Positions 48,201 to 61,200 of a DNA stretch of 64,000 bases are shown one piece after another (position 1 is the first letter of the stretch; each line of letters opens with the position of its first letter). Origin of the DNA: Amblyornis subalaris (Eukaryota > Chordata > Aves > Passeriformes > Ptilonorhynchidae); NCBI GenBank assembly GCA_018881555.1, contig JACAXG010000034.1, positions 3,544,615-3,608,614 of the forward strand. Direction: 5' to 3'. The notes under the pieces were generated by a model. That model saw nothing but the letters and a program-made list of their open reading frames with translations. It searched no databases and was not told the origin of the DNA. The translations under genes and the position numbers were made by a program.

Positions 48201-51200
48201 ACATTGTTTGGCTTTATACAGACGTGCAAATAGCCACGTGTTCACAGTAGGACTTCAGTGATTCTCTGTCTGCTCATCTGGAAATTCAATATTCTTATTG
48301 AAACACACAGTTTGGGGCCATTTTTGGGCAAGGATTTAATATCAGATGGCTGTAGTGTATTGTCGTATTGCTAGAATTTATTTCTTTCATAAAGTAGAGT
48401 TCCCCATCTCTTCTAATGTGCTGTGAAATACTGTGCAGGAGAGCTGCGGGTGGGCAAGATGAGATGAAATGAAGCGGGTGATGAAGGGCAGGAAGCTTCA
48501 AGTCCTTTACTGGGGCAAGTTTGATTTCCTGAGCCCCAAGGCTTAATTCTGCCATCATGTAACTTTGTGCAGCTCCTCTGAAGTCCATGAGAAATGAGAT
48601 TGTGTAAGGTTGCTTNATCATAGTCTTTGAGTTGCTGGTGTAATGTGCTTCCACATCATTAAGAGACAGCAGTAAAACCACAGTGTAGCTATTAAGGGAA
48701 GTGAAAAAAGTGAAAGCAGCAATGTTGGGGTGTCNCTGCTCACCTTTGGGCTGGCCTGTGAGCACTGCTTTCCACGGCTTCATAAACATATTGCTTGTTT
48801 TACAGAATTTGTTGATGTACCCTGTAACCTTANGTCTTCAATATACTGATACTTTTAAATTTTGGAATCATAGACTGTTGCTAAATTCATGTGTGTTACA
48901 CACATCCACTACCACTAGTGTACACATCAAATGCCTTTCTCATATCAGGAACATTGAAAAGATCTTTCACTGACGAAAAGTCTGAGTAGAATTACANGTG
49001 TGATGGCTTCGAGGAGGTGGCCACTGTGGTTTTATGACAAATGTTTGCATGTGTTCAGATGTCATGTGGTTTTAGGTGCTATTGGTGCTTTCAAAATCAG
49101 CTTCTCATCCTTCTCAGCGTTCACATGCATATGTGTGTTAAAAATGCAACATACAGTCAGTTGAAGCAATAGTTTTCCAATTTTTAAAAGCATATGGAAA
49201 ACCTTTCTAAACCAAACACAAGCGAGTTGTAAGCACACAAACAGCTGTCTAGGCAGAAACTGCTGCAAGACATGTATAGCAGGACTGATACTACTACTGA
49301 ACTCTGGTTTCATTAAATATTATGTCAGAAGGAAAAAGTGAAAAGTATTTGAAATTTAAGCCTGAGTCATGTGGATGCAAATGTCTGAAGTCTTGCAGCC
49401 TGGTGTTTTGGCACTATATAGCTTCAGGATATCTTTCCAGGCATCGGAGTTTTTGCACTAGTTTGCTGCTATGACTTTACAGCAGTCAGGAGTCTTTAAA
49501 ACAAAGCCCTGTGGTTCCAGCAGGCTCATCTGGCACCACTTAGCTCAGGCAGTTCCTTTTTTTCTACGTTATTTATTCTTCGTAGAAAATGAATGGCTCT
49601 GGAAAAATGTTAATTTTGGGAAGCATTCTATGACCAAAAGAAAATCAAAATCAGTGAATGCCTTGTGGAAAGCCCCCTGGGAAATGATCTTCAGGGTTCA
49701 TTTATAGTGTACTACTAGTTTCTGTTTATGAAACTGCCAGCCTGTTTGATGACCAAGAAAAAAAAAAATTAAAGCAGTGATTTCCTTGAAGGAAGGCAAA
49801 CAGAAGCATTTGGTCTAAGCAGTTCAGAACTTTAACTGCCTGCTTCATATTTTCTGTGTCCCNGGTGTCAGCCAGCAGGACAGTCAGTGGTGGTGTGCCC
49901 ACATGTTACAGCTTCCTTCCAAGTGTGGCTGTGTTCACAGCAGACACACCTTGGGTTGGTGCTGAGGTGTTGGGCTAAGTGTCCTCACCCTTACAGAACT
50001 ACTGTGTTTTTGATGTGACTCTGTGCTGGCAAGATGAGAGTCTGGCCCAGAGACATGTAAATGTGTAGCTGAAAAGTCCCTTTAAACAATGTTTAGTACT
50101 TACAATTTTTTTTCCCACATAGTAATTTCATGCTTAGTAATTGAACTTATTTGCACTTCAAATAATAGCTGGAAAAGTTACAGGTGGCAGTGTTAAGTCT
50201 TCTGATCTGTTTCTGAATAAGTGCATCAGAACTCTTTGTCCAGAGATTTTAAATGTGGGCCATTGTAAAAGTGTCCTGAGAAGGGTCAATATAACTTTTC
50301 ATTATTTGTTTTTCCTGCTGAAATACTGAAAATGTGGGGTGGAAAATAGAAATCTTTGATGCGGAGAATCTTAAGGAAAGAAAAAATGTTGTGTTGCTGG
50401 TATTTAATATTCTTTTAATGATGTTGCTTCAGCAGCGTTATACACGGCCTCAGAATGATTAAGTTGGTCCTGTTGACACCTTGGCAATTTGGTGATGACT
50501 TCTGGAGTGTTGGTCTTTCTAAAGAACCTCCACATGTGTTTTCATTGGGACCATTTAAATAAATGTCCCTCTCACAGCTTAATGGTTGGTTTTGCTTCCA
50601 GGCAATGTGAGCAGGTACNTTTCTAACCCGAGCTGCTGCAGGTGAGTTTAACTGGCGGAGCTATGCTGNGAGCAAATGCTCTTGGATTTGGGATAGCACC
50701 GGGGCAGTCGGCATCCTTGCACCGTCACCCTTTGTGGCGTTGGGTCTGTGTTATGCCAGACAACTTTCAAATGTCTCCTCGTGTGAAAACATTTTCTTCA
50801 GATAAATTTGTTGGGAACTGCCAAGAACGCTGAGAGCAGATAGAAATGTAATTAAGTGTCCCGATGCTCAGATTTGTGGCCACCTCTTTCTTCCTGTGCC
50901 AAGCTCCCTCTGGGTTTGAGAGAGATGGTTATTCCATAAGTCTCATGTGAAGCTTTCAGAATGGCCCCGGAGTAAGTTTACAAGTATGCAGCTGGCTGTA
51001 TTCAGCTCTGTTTAGGGCCAGTCTTTTCCAGAGAGCATTTTACCTGGTGGACTGTGCTCTTCTGAAAACTCACTCACTCACTGAGTGTCTAGAGAGGAAA
51101 ACTGATATTCAGTCCNGTTCTACTGGTGAAGTAGCTGCTCCAAAGATCTTGCAGTGGGATCTGATCCAACCTCCATTGGGGTCAGTACCAACCTTGAGCC

Positions 51201-54200
51201 TGGTGACTGTAGAGCAGGCAGGAATCCCATCCACCCAGCTATTGCAGGAGATCCAGAGGGTTTGTACAGTCTGATTTAAAGTGAACAATTCTCCCTGCTG
51301 TGGAGCTTCCTGAGAATGTCTGCTGGCTGGAAGGCAGGATAAGAGGAGTCTGGAGGCCAAGGGCATGGGACCTCCATGGTGATGGTGGCAACATCAAATA
51401 CATCGTCTGACCCTGCGAGTTTCTAGCTCTCCATTCCCTTGCTGAGCCTGGGTGTTTAGGGACAGGAGGGAGGGTTGGATGCAGCATTTCTCCTCTGAAT
51501 GGGAGAAGACAGGGGGAGGCTCTCCAGAACGATTCTCAGCTGCTCTGTGGCCTTCCTGTAGCTGGGGACCAGCTTTCCTGCTGTCAAGATTAATCTGTGC
51601 TTTCTGAGCTGATCACGGTGACACTGACCTGAAAATGGTAGTTTCTTGGGGAGAGAAATCACCCTTCCCTCCTTCCCCATTGTTCTGGTTAGAAAACCCA
51701 GGCAAACCAAATTTCTATTATTGTGGCCCTGCATTTTGCAGTTCTTCAGATGTGCAGGGCCACACTCTTATTATTCATCAAAACTGTCCCATGCAAATTA
51801 ATATGCTGAACTTGGTTTCTAGTGTCATGTTAAGGAATTTTGTCCTTGGTTTTCTAGTATTCCCTTCCACTGGGGAGAGGAGCACTAGGAGAAGAGTTGT
51901 GTTATGGTGTGCTGGTTCTTTTGGCTTTGGCTCTGAGCTGGAGAGTGTAAAGACAAGAAGCAAAATTGTCAGAAAAAAAATACATCAGACTTCAAAAACA
52001 GGGTTTTAATCCTTTTTCCCCTCATTTGAGGCTATTTATTTAATAAAACCTTGTGCCCAATTTTAGCTTTTCCATGTGGAATTTATTATATTTTTTCTAC
52101 TTTTTGACCAGAAAAGTACTTTTTTGGAACTTAAGCAAGCAGCAGTCGGCAGGTCCCTGAGATGCCTGGTTGTGAGGGCATAGTGTGGACCTGTCCCAGC
52201 TCACTGCACAGTGTGTCAGCAAAAGATGGCAGTGAGTTTTTTTCCATCTTTCAGAAAATTGTCATCTTAAGCATGTTTCTTTTTTCCCTAGTCCATGGGA
52301 ATTTTCTGTGCCTGGCTATAAATTTGAATCAGAAAATGTAGAAGCTTGAATCCTGTCCCAGAGCTTTTAAGAAGGAGCCTGTACAGTGCGGATCTGTACA
52401 AGCTTCAGTTTTCACAGCTGTGCTCTGTTGTTTGGATTAGAATTAGAAGGAAGGATATTTTGAAAATTTTATGTCGGTCCTCTTGATAGTGTGGCTGAAA
52501 GGGCCTATTGAGCTTGGTACTGTGTGTTTGAGAAAATCCTGATAGTAAAGACAGCTTTGGTGCCTCCTGCTAAAATGAACTGCTGGAGGGATGTGCAGTG
52601 CTAAAGAGTGCTGGGTGCTTGTTTTTCAGGTAGGTAACAAAGAGCAAACCCATCAGTGATTTCCAAGACACCCAAAGCCTTGGGATCCTCCAGCCAAGGA
52701 CAAGGCACAGGGGCTGGCCAGGCTCTGAGGTGGGTTCAGGTTTACCCTTCCTGAGCTGGGCTGCCCCTGGAAACTGTGGATTTGTGGCTCTGGCTCCCCT
52801 CAGCCTGTGCTGCACTGCCATCAGCAAAGCTGCCTGTTGGGNTACATGGTTGGGATGGTGCGGAAAGTGGAGCCCTCTCTGTCACATTCTTGTTGATGGA
52901 GNAGCAGTGCTGAAGTCTGCAGAAGGGATGTTACGTTCTATGAGATTGGACAGTTCACTTTGATAAAGGAGTGTTAAATCACTCAGATTTAGGCATGCAG
53001 CCTTATCTCGGTGCATAGGGATAGGCCTTTGAATCCATTAACTTTTATCTTGCCATTTGAGATGGCAGTGTAACTTTTCTGTGGTTTATAAGGAATGTTA
53101 GGAAGCATTTGTTTGTGACTGACTTTTGTTTTGATCTGGTGTTTAGAGGCTCTTTTTTCATTAAAGAGCCTGAAGCTTGGTACTGGGACGTAACATTTTC
53201 AAAGGGCAATGTTTTAATCTTGTACCNCTAAAATACAGAGTTGCTATGGAAGTTGAACAGTTTGAAAGGTTACAGAAGCACAGGTGGGTTCTGCTGTTGC
53301 CTTTTCCCACAGGTCAGTTCTTTTTCTTGTAGCTTTGAGGCTATGTGTGACTCTTTGCACCTGCCCTTCACAGTCCTGCAGCTTCTGGTTTGGGAACAGA
53401 ACATGGTTCCCAGGACTGACCCCACTGCGAAGACTTGGGATTTTGTTTTCTTCAATGGCTATCATGAACAGAGTTGAGATAATTTCCTTGGGGGTGTCCT
53501 GTGGGTACTGGGGCTGCCTGGTGTAGGAAATAGCCCTGTCAGAAATATTGGGCTTGCTGCAGGGTCTACAAAGGCACAGGGCAGCTTTTGTGGGCTTCAT
53601 GGCCAGCCTGGGACCAGTCTCTAAAGGAATGAGATGACTGCCTTTCATAATCAAAGGTAGTGAAAAGCCCTGGCACTCCAAGATAATGAAAAATTTCACT
53701 TATTCTGGTTAGATATGCTAGTTAGTCACTGCTTAATCGTTCCTTTCCTGAAGCTATTCTCCCCCATCCTGCTCACATTTAAAATCCTGACAAGTTTCAG
53801 GCTGCAGAAGTGGCAGAGCTCATCTACCCTAAGGAGAGTCACATTTGAAGAAATGCTGAGCTGCAAGTGTGAGCTGGAATGAGTCATGGCCAGATCTTAA
53901 CCTGGAAAGAGACATTCCAGAGCTGCAGCTTAGGTTTTTCACCCCTGTGGCTGGAGAAGCTTCCATGAATTTTCTGAGCCTGGGACTGTGCTCCAGCAGG
54001 GCTGAGCAGGGTCCAGCAGTGTGGGGCAGGCAGTGAGGTCTGTATAGATGAAAGTATCTACAGGTGTTTGTCAGAAAGACAGAATCTAGGGAGGCTTTGG
54101 ATGAATTTAAGTGCTTTGTAGCAATGTAAAGCTTCTGGGGGTAAGAGGAGCAGGTAATCAGCTGAGGACCTGAGAGGTCCATGAGCAGTAAGGCATGGCC

Positions 54201-54959
54201 CAGGAGCCACGTCTGCAGAAACCTTGCAGTGAAATAGCTCACTTCTGGTTGGTTTAAATTACTTTCAGAGGGTATTTATATTTGGTTTTTTCAGGTTGAG
54301 TTTTTTATTTCTCTGTATCAGAAGTTATCCTTGCTGCTTACAGGATATTAGAAAAATAGCCAGCCACAGTGGGCAGCACTGACCAGGGAAATGCCCATAC
54401 CTTGTTTGTTTGAAGTTTACTGCACTGGTTCTGGAAGTAGCAGCCTGANCTTTCATTCCTCTGTTATGGTCTGAGCGTGTTCTTACATGGATGTGGAGCT
54501 TCCCAAGATAAACAGAGTGAATGTGGTTTGGCATTTAAATCNCTAATGTTGTATCAAGCTAGAGAGTTTCAGAAGCCATTAATGTCTACAAGAGATGTCT
54601 TTTTGTTCACTTGGGGATAAACTTTGCCCCTGTCTATATGTGTGCCTTGTTTTTGGTCCAAATTCAGATCTTGAGAATGTTGGTATAAATATGAGTGCCA
54701 ATACTAATGCCAGTGGAGTTACCCTATGTTTCTTTTATTCTGATTGAGAAGAAACTTCATGTGTTTTTAAGAGTCCAAATTTTGCTTGATTTTTTTATTT
54801 TCTTTTCTTTTTTTTTTTAAGTAGCTATATGAGACAAGCTTTAATGTCTAGGAGAGCTGAACTAAACGTTTCTGTATGACTCTTTTTGGAGAGCGTGTGT
54901 TATTGAGGTCATCCTGGACCAGGCCCCAATGCTGTTTGGATAAGGGGCTGCTCTGTATC

Positions 54960-55230
54960 CGCCAGAGGAACGTCTGTGTCACGCAGTGAGTGCGCCGCCC
55001 GCTCGCTTTGGGCTGGGGGGGAACCTCTTCACAGAATGTTTATGGGAGTGTTAATAAGCCTCGGAGTCACCCAGTTCCTCCCCTCTGTGGGGGGAAAAGG
55101 GAGTGTGGGTCCCTCAGAGGAGGGAGGAGCGGGGCTATAGCAGCTGCTCGGCAGCAGTCTCAGGGCATCACCAGCCCNGGTGCTCCATGGTGGCCGCAGC
55201 CGCCTCCTGGCACAGCCGGGAGCCTGACAC
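54960..55230. promoter_or_regulatory. Small CpG-rich cluster in PID1 intron 1
   Basis: About 15 CpGs by eye in 270 bp, densest at 54980-55020 (gcgccgcccgctcgc), in otherwise CpG-poor intron. It may be an internal alternative promoter or an enhancer, or merely GC-rich sequence. No start-exon signature is clear. Confidence 0.3.
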
Positions 55231-58200
55231 ACCTCCAGAGCCTCAGCAAATATTTTCGGCTTTCAGCTGAAAACCGTATTTCTTCTTTGGGAATCCAGTC
55301 TGTTTCTGAGACCTTTTCCTATTTTCACATTTTCTTGTGAAAACGTCATGTGTTTGTTTCTTCAGAGGGTGTAAAATGCCNGCTCTGCTTTTTAATTTTT
55401 TTCAGCATTTCTCAGGAACAAACAAGTGTTTCTTATCCAGCTGTCGTCATTACAGAGCTGAATTAGTTAGAGGGCAGTCTGCCTCATCCTGGGGGAAAAA
55501 AACCATTGTTCCCAACATTTTCTTGTTCTTGACTCCATACGTGTACAATAGCAAAATGCAGTCATAGTCTTCCTCATTTCCCCAAAATCTATCTGGTGAT
55601 ATTTACATTTTTTTTTCTTAATTTTTAAACAGCTTTCTGGGAGTTTTTAAAATCTGGTCTCCACTGAGCTCTATAACTTGGTATAAAGCTGCATAAAATC
55701 AGACTGGAACATTTGCTTTGAAATGACCTAGTCCTTACACTGCCATACCAGTGCCATATGTGACTTCCCATATTGGTAGTAAGGTAATGTTGTAAATTTG
55801 GGGAGTTCTAGATAACAAAGTTAGTCCCTGCTACTAATTGCAATCGTGCTGCAGAACGCTCAGTGCAGGGTGGTTTGGGCTGTGCAACACAGTTTCCAGA
55901 AATGTTAGTNTTTGTATTATCCTGGTTAGTAGGTGTCATCAGGCAGCAGTAGTTTTATTTAAGATACAGTTTTATTAAGGCCCTTTTATCTGGCCGAAGG
56001 AGCAGGTAAAGGCTCCCTTTGCAATGCCAGGGGGATGCATCTGCCAGGGAGGGAACAGGGCTGTTGGGTGCACTCCAGGGAAGTTGGTGACTATTTTGCA
56101 AGAGGAACAAACTGACACAGCACAATTTGTCCATCTATTGGAGGTGTGGAGGAATGACTTTCAGGCCTATCATCACCTCCTGAATGCAGTCAGTTTTTCC
56201 ACTGGGAAGGAGATGGTTGCAGTGCCAGCAGTGCCGAGGTGACTGGATGCTGTGTGCTGTACGGTGACGTTACCCTGGTGAGCAGAGGGCGTGACGCTGC
56301 CTGCACCAGAGTAACACCGCTTGCTTTGCCCGGGTGGTTCACAACACGTGGCATTGTTGTTGCACCCTTTGGCCCTTCTAATCCTTCCTGAGAATGGGTA
56401 CGAACAGGGAACAGAGATGTTAAAGTCCAGATGTCCAGTGGAGCAGGGTGCTGAGCTGACACCACCATAGAGAAATGGGCAGTAATCCTGTGCTTTGTAA
56501 AATTCTCGTGTATGTGGTAGTTTGTACAGATTCAGCCTCAGAACAAGGCTTGGGAAAAGAGTTTGGAGGCTGGTGCCTGCCTGAGACTGTCGTGGCACTC
56601 AGTGCCTGCCTTGATAGAGCTGACCGGCAGCTAATGGGCTCCCCAGTGAGAGTTTGTGCCATAAATGCTGTGTGGTGACTTGCTGCTGGGCCTGCTTATC
56701 CCACATGATGCTTTACTGCACCCACCCACAGATCCAGGGTTTGCTTTAGGAAATACTTAATGCTGTTCTGCTTTGTACACCTGCAGGTCAAAAGGGAATG
56801 TGGTTTTTCTAGCTAATCATCGTCTCTTGCCAGCTAATTTTAAGTAAAATAAAAAGAGAAAGCATGTGGAGTCTGGCCAGCACTTAGTAACGTCTGAACC
56901 AACTGGTCTAATGTGGTGTTACTTTTCTGACTCGATTTTGCTGAACTTGTGTGGGAGTTTAAAGTTTTACCTTGAGAAGCTTAACTTTCACTGTATAGTT
57001 GTTGTTCTTTATGGTTTCTTTTGTTGTATTTTTTTTTTTTTCTGAAAACTAATGTGTCAATAGAAAGAATTACTTTGAACAGTGGGTGTAAGATGGCTAA
57101 AAAGAATGATGGTTGTTGGTACCAGCACTTATGTTATAGATACTCCGTGGAAGTCAACAGTGAGGGGTCTAATGGGTAGGATGTTCACTTTCAGGGGCCA
57201 TATTTCCAAAGATCTGGAATATATATCTCCACTCCCGGGTGGTATTTGGTAGTGGGGGGATGTGTCCTCCTTTGGACCTGACACAGGATCAGCAGGGCAC
57301 TTTGGATGGTGGGGACGCTGCCCACTCCCTGCTGTGCGAGTGAGCAGTTTCTTGGTTTTCTCCCTTGACTGTGTTGCCCTCTTTCCATAGAGCAGCCAGA
57401 CCTTGGATGCTGTGTGTCCATTTGCTGAGATACTGTGTGGACAAAAGCTGGGTCCTCACCTGAGGAGCTGAAGAATTATAAGGGGAGCAGGATGATTTCA
57501 GTTTCCAATGTCCGTGACTCAATTAATATCTTCTTAACCCTGTGTTAACACCTAACAACATGTGGGTAGTATAAATTTTTATTCTTGGTATGTAGCTAAC
57601 AGATATGTGGTAGGATTAATGCTAAATTGTTAGTACCCAGTTTAAGTGAAATCAGTTTGTCAGACTGCTTCCTTTTGTGTTTTGTTGTTTTGTTTTGGTT
57701 TTTTTTTTTAATTGGCAAGAGTATTCACAAAGAGGGTTCAGATGGCCAGAGCCTCCAGAATCTCATTATCTTAATTGAAAAATGTCACCCTTTGACATTA
57801 ATAAATGATTTAGCTAGTACATGATTTAGTCACTGGGGAGAAAAGGAATTGACTGTTAGAACCATCCTTCACTTCTAGATGCTAATGATAAACTATAGCC
57901 CACAGCTCTTAAGAATTAATAGCTCTTGGTTTAGAACAATATTTTTGTATATTAGAACATCTCAGTTCCGTTATATTTGGTAACATTTCATTCTGGAATA
58001 CCTTCACTTAGAAAAAACTGGAAGGTGCTCAAAGGACATCCTCTAATGTTGCTCTTCAGCTTTTTACAGCCTGCAGATGTGTTGCCAGTGCTCTGCATAG
58101 TCTTTTGTAAAAAATATCCAACTGTTTTGTTTCTGCTGACCTTTCTTCACTCACCAGAGGAAATAAGTTGTTTAGACAATGTGTGGGGATTAGCTGTGTA

Positions 58201-61200
58201 ATGAACAGTAAACAAGTAATTAATTCTCATCGAGACATATACTGTGCTCTGTGCATGGATTTTATGGTGTTTTCTGGAAAAGAAAATATTTCTCTGTCTA
58301 AAAAGCATTTCTTACCCGGTGACTAGCTGTAAAAGAAACAGCTTGAAAATGTTTCCTGGCTGAAGGAAGGGATTGGTACANTCAATTTGCCATTGTGGTT
58401 AACATCACTGAGTGTTTTTCTAGCACTTTTTTTCCTCAGTTTAATGTACCTAGTATTAATAAATATAGGTACAGAAATAACAGTCTGTCTGAGCCAACTG
58501 ATTTGATCTTTTCGTTTGCTAATGCTGATGCTGGGGTTTTGCAAAGGATAATCTGAGGATTCAGACTTGGCTTTGCTCCTGTTTGAAATCACTGTTAAAA
58601 TACTGCCAACTTTGCAGCTGGATCAGGGGCCTGCGGACTCTGCCTTGGTTTTTTTCCTTTTTCTTTTTCAAGAACTAGATCAGTGGGCAAAATACAACAT
58701 TAGTGTATTGATGGACACAAGTGGTAGGTCAGTGTGCCTGCTGGAGCTCCGTGAGTGGCATGTGCTCTTCATGTGGTTGTGCAAGTGCAAGCTGGGGTTT
58801 ACCAGGAGACGTTCTTTGGAGCACAGCCAGTGACAAGTGGGTTTTGGTGACCAACTTTTGCCTCTAGAAACCAAAATGTAGTGTTAATTCTGGCTTCTAA
58901 ACCAGGTGAGTGAAGAGCTGTTAGCAGTACCAGGTGCTGTGCAGCTGTTGGTTTGCTGAGCTTAATTTTTTTTATGGTGTTATGGGTCAGCAAAGGAAAA
59001 TTGGGGTTGGAGATGCTGGTATTTCCAGAAAATGGCCAATCAAAGCTGGCAAACACTTATGTCCTCAGGATTTCTGCTCAGCCTCAGTATTAATTCAGGT
59101 TTTTTGCTGTTGCCTTCTGGCTTTGCCCGTTGGAGTTTTCCATGGGCCAGCATAGGGGCTTTTGGCACTCTACGGGCAGTATTTCACTGGCATCACTCCC
59201 TCAGAGCTACCTGTAGCTCAAGAGGATGAAATTATGCCAGATCATGAGTACTCTGTTCCTTCTGAGTTTTCCAGTACTGCTTAGTTGTTTCCACTCCTGC
59301 CGTTTCGCAGCACCACTCAGCAAAGTTGTGTGGTGTGTGAATCAGAAGCAGGGGCTTCCCGGGCTGCTCTGCAGCATGGAGATTTCCGTGGGTGCCCTGA
59401 CACTGAGGTTTCAGTGTCATTTGGCTGTTGTATCACGCTGCAAATGACTGCTTAACTTGTCTGGTTTCCTTGCTGATTCCCGGCAGAGCTGTTTGCCTTC
59501 TTTCAAACCATGTGTCCCTTTAGTCTGACCTCCATAGCNTGGGATTTCTGTAGTGCCTCATTTTCTATAGACCTGTGATTACTTGTTATTTTCTGTCTTA
59601 AATTGTTACTGTTGCTTTTTTAAAGTTAGCTTTTACCTCTTACTGTTGCAGACAACACCTAAAACTGATTGAGATGCTCAGAAAACGTAGAGGCAAATAA
59701 GAAGATTCCTAAATTTATTCATCCCTTGAACTCTTTCAGCCGTGATGCTTTCCGTACTAATGGATATGTTATAACTTTGGGAGATCAGGGGTGAAAGCAA
59801 GAACTGTTAGGGATGGTGAGCTCCATGATACCAAAAGCCAGATTAGACAACCCCAGTGGTTTTTCAGTGGCTGTGATCTCTGGCAAAAATAGGTCTGAAA
59901 TGTTTTCAGAGGCTGGGTATAGGGTGAGACCCTTAAATAGATCCTGTAAACCTGCTCTCCTGAGTTGCAGAACAACCCTCAGTAGTCAGACCTAAAGACC
60001 GTGTGCCATTCGTGCTGTATATATTCACACATGAGTGTACTGCCATGAAATTATCACAGAACTGAAACTAAAGCAAGCTGAATTGGAAAAGCCATGCCAG
60101 TGGAAATAATAAAAAGAAGACGCATGCCCCTTAAAAATGCTGCAGTGTAATTGCTATGAAAGTCTGCATGTATTTACAATAACAGAGGTCTCATTTCTGC
60201 AAAACTTTGCCATATGCATATTTTTATGTACTGTGAGCAGCCCCTGGCACCCACAGGCCTGTGTGCTGTAAGTAAGGGACTGAGGCCTTGCTGGGTGCTC
60301 AGCCTTTCAATGCACGTGTATCTTTTCCGGAATTGAAAACATCTTTTNTTCCCCGGGCTGAGCTGGCAGCCGGCACAGAAGGCAGTCTGCTTTATGTTTA
60401 TCAGGCCAGGGAGAAGTCCAGCTCTTGTGAGCGTATTTCTCATCTGCCAAGAGCATCAATAGAAACTTAACTATCTTCCACCCTCTTTTTTTTTTTTTTA
60501 AATTACTTAAATATGGCCATTCAGGGAGGCGTTTAATTCTTTAAATATGGCAAGGAAGGTCTTAGTGAATTGAGGGTAGAGGGTTTAACCTCGTGCTGTC
60601 CAAAGCTTTGCTGGTGGCCCACCACTGCTGATGGCTGGATCTGTGTGACGACGTGTGATTGGTCCTGGGAGGTGCTATGAGAGCATCCCCTCTTCTGTGA
60701 ACCNGCTCCAAACAGGGAATCCCATCTTGCCATGCCCTCCATGCCTCTCAGCACAGGGGGATGCTACCTGCATGATAGAGCCTTTTTAGGGTACCTGCAG
60801 AGGATTCACCTGTGGACCGTGTTTTTTTGGGAAATACTGCCCTGTGCTGTCTTCTATGTGGAGAGAGAACAAGAAGCCTGGTCCTGATGCATTCATTAAC
60901 CTATTCTGGTCATTTTAATTAGTATAATTTAAGTTGTGGTGCAGGTATGTAAAAATGGGCCTCGATCATTTTGGGCTTGGCTGAAACTCTCTGGTCCAAG
61001 GCTGTAAATAAGCCCCTGGCAGCGAGTTAAAGATGAAGGGCTTTTGAAGGGTNTTCTCAGATGATTCTTGTGCCCATGTGTGGAGAAATGGGGATGCATA
61101 AAAGGTTTCCCAAGTAGCTGAGGAAATTGTAAAAGCCTGTAATGGTGTGTTTTACCATCAGTTTCTTAGTTATTAGAGTTCTAGCAAGAAAATTTCTTGC

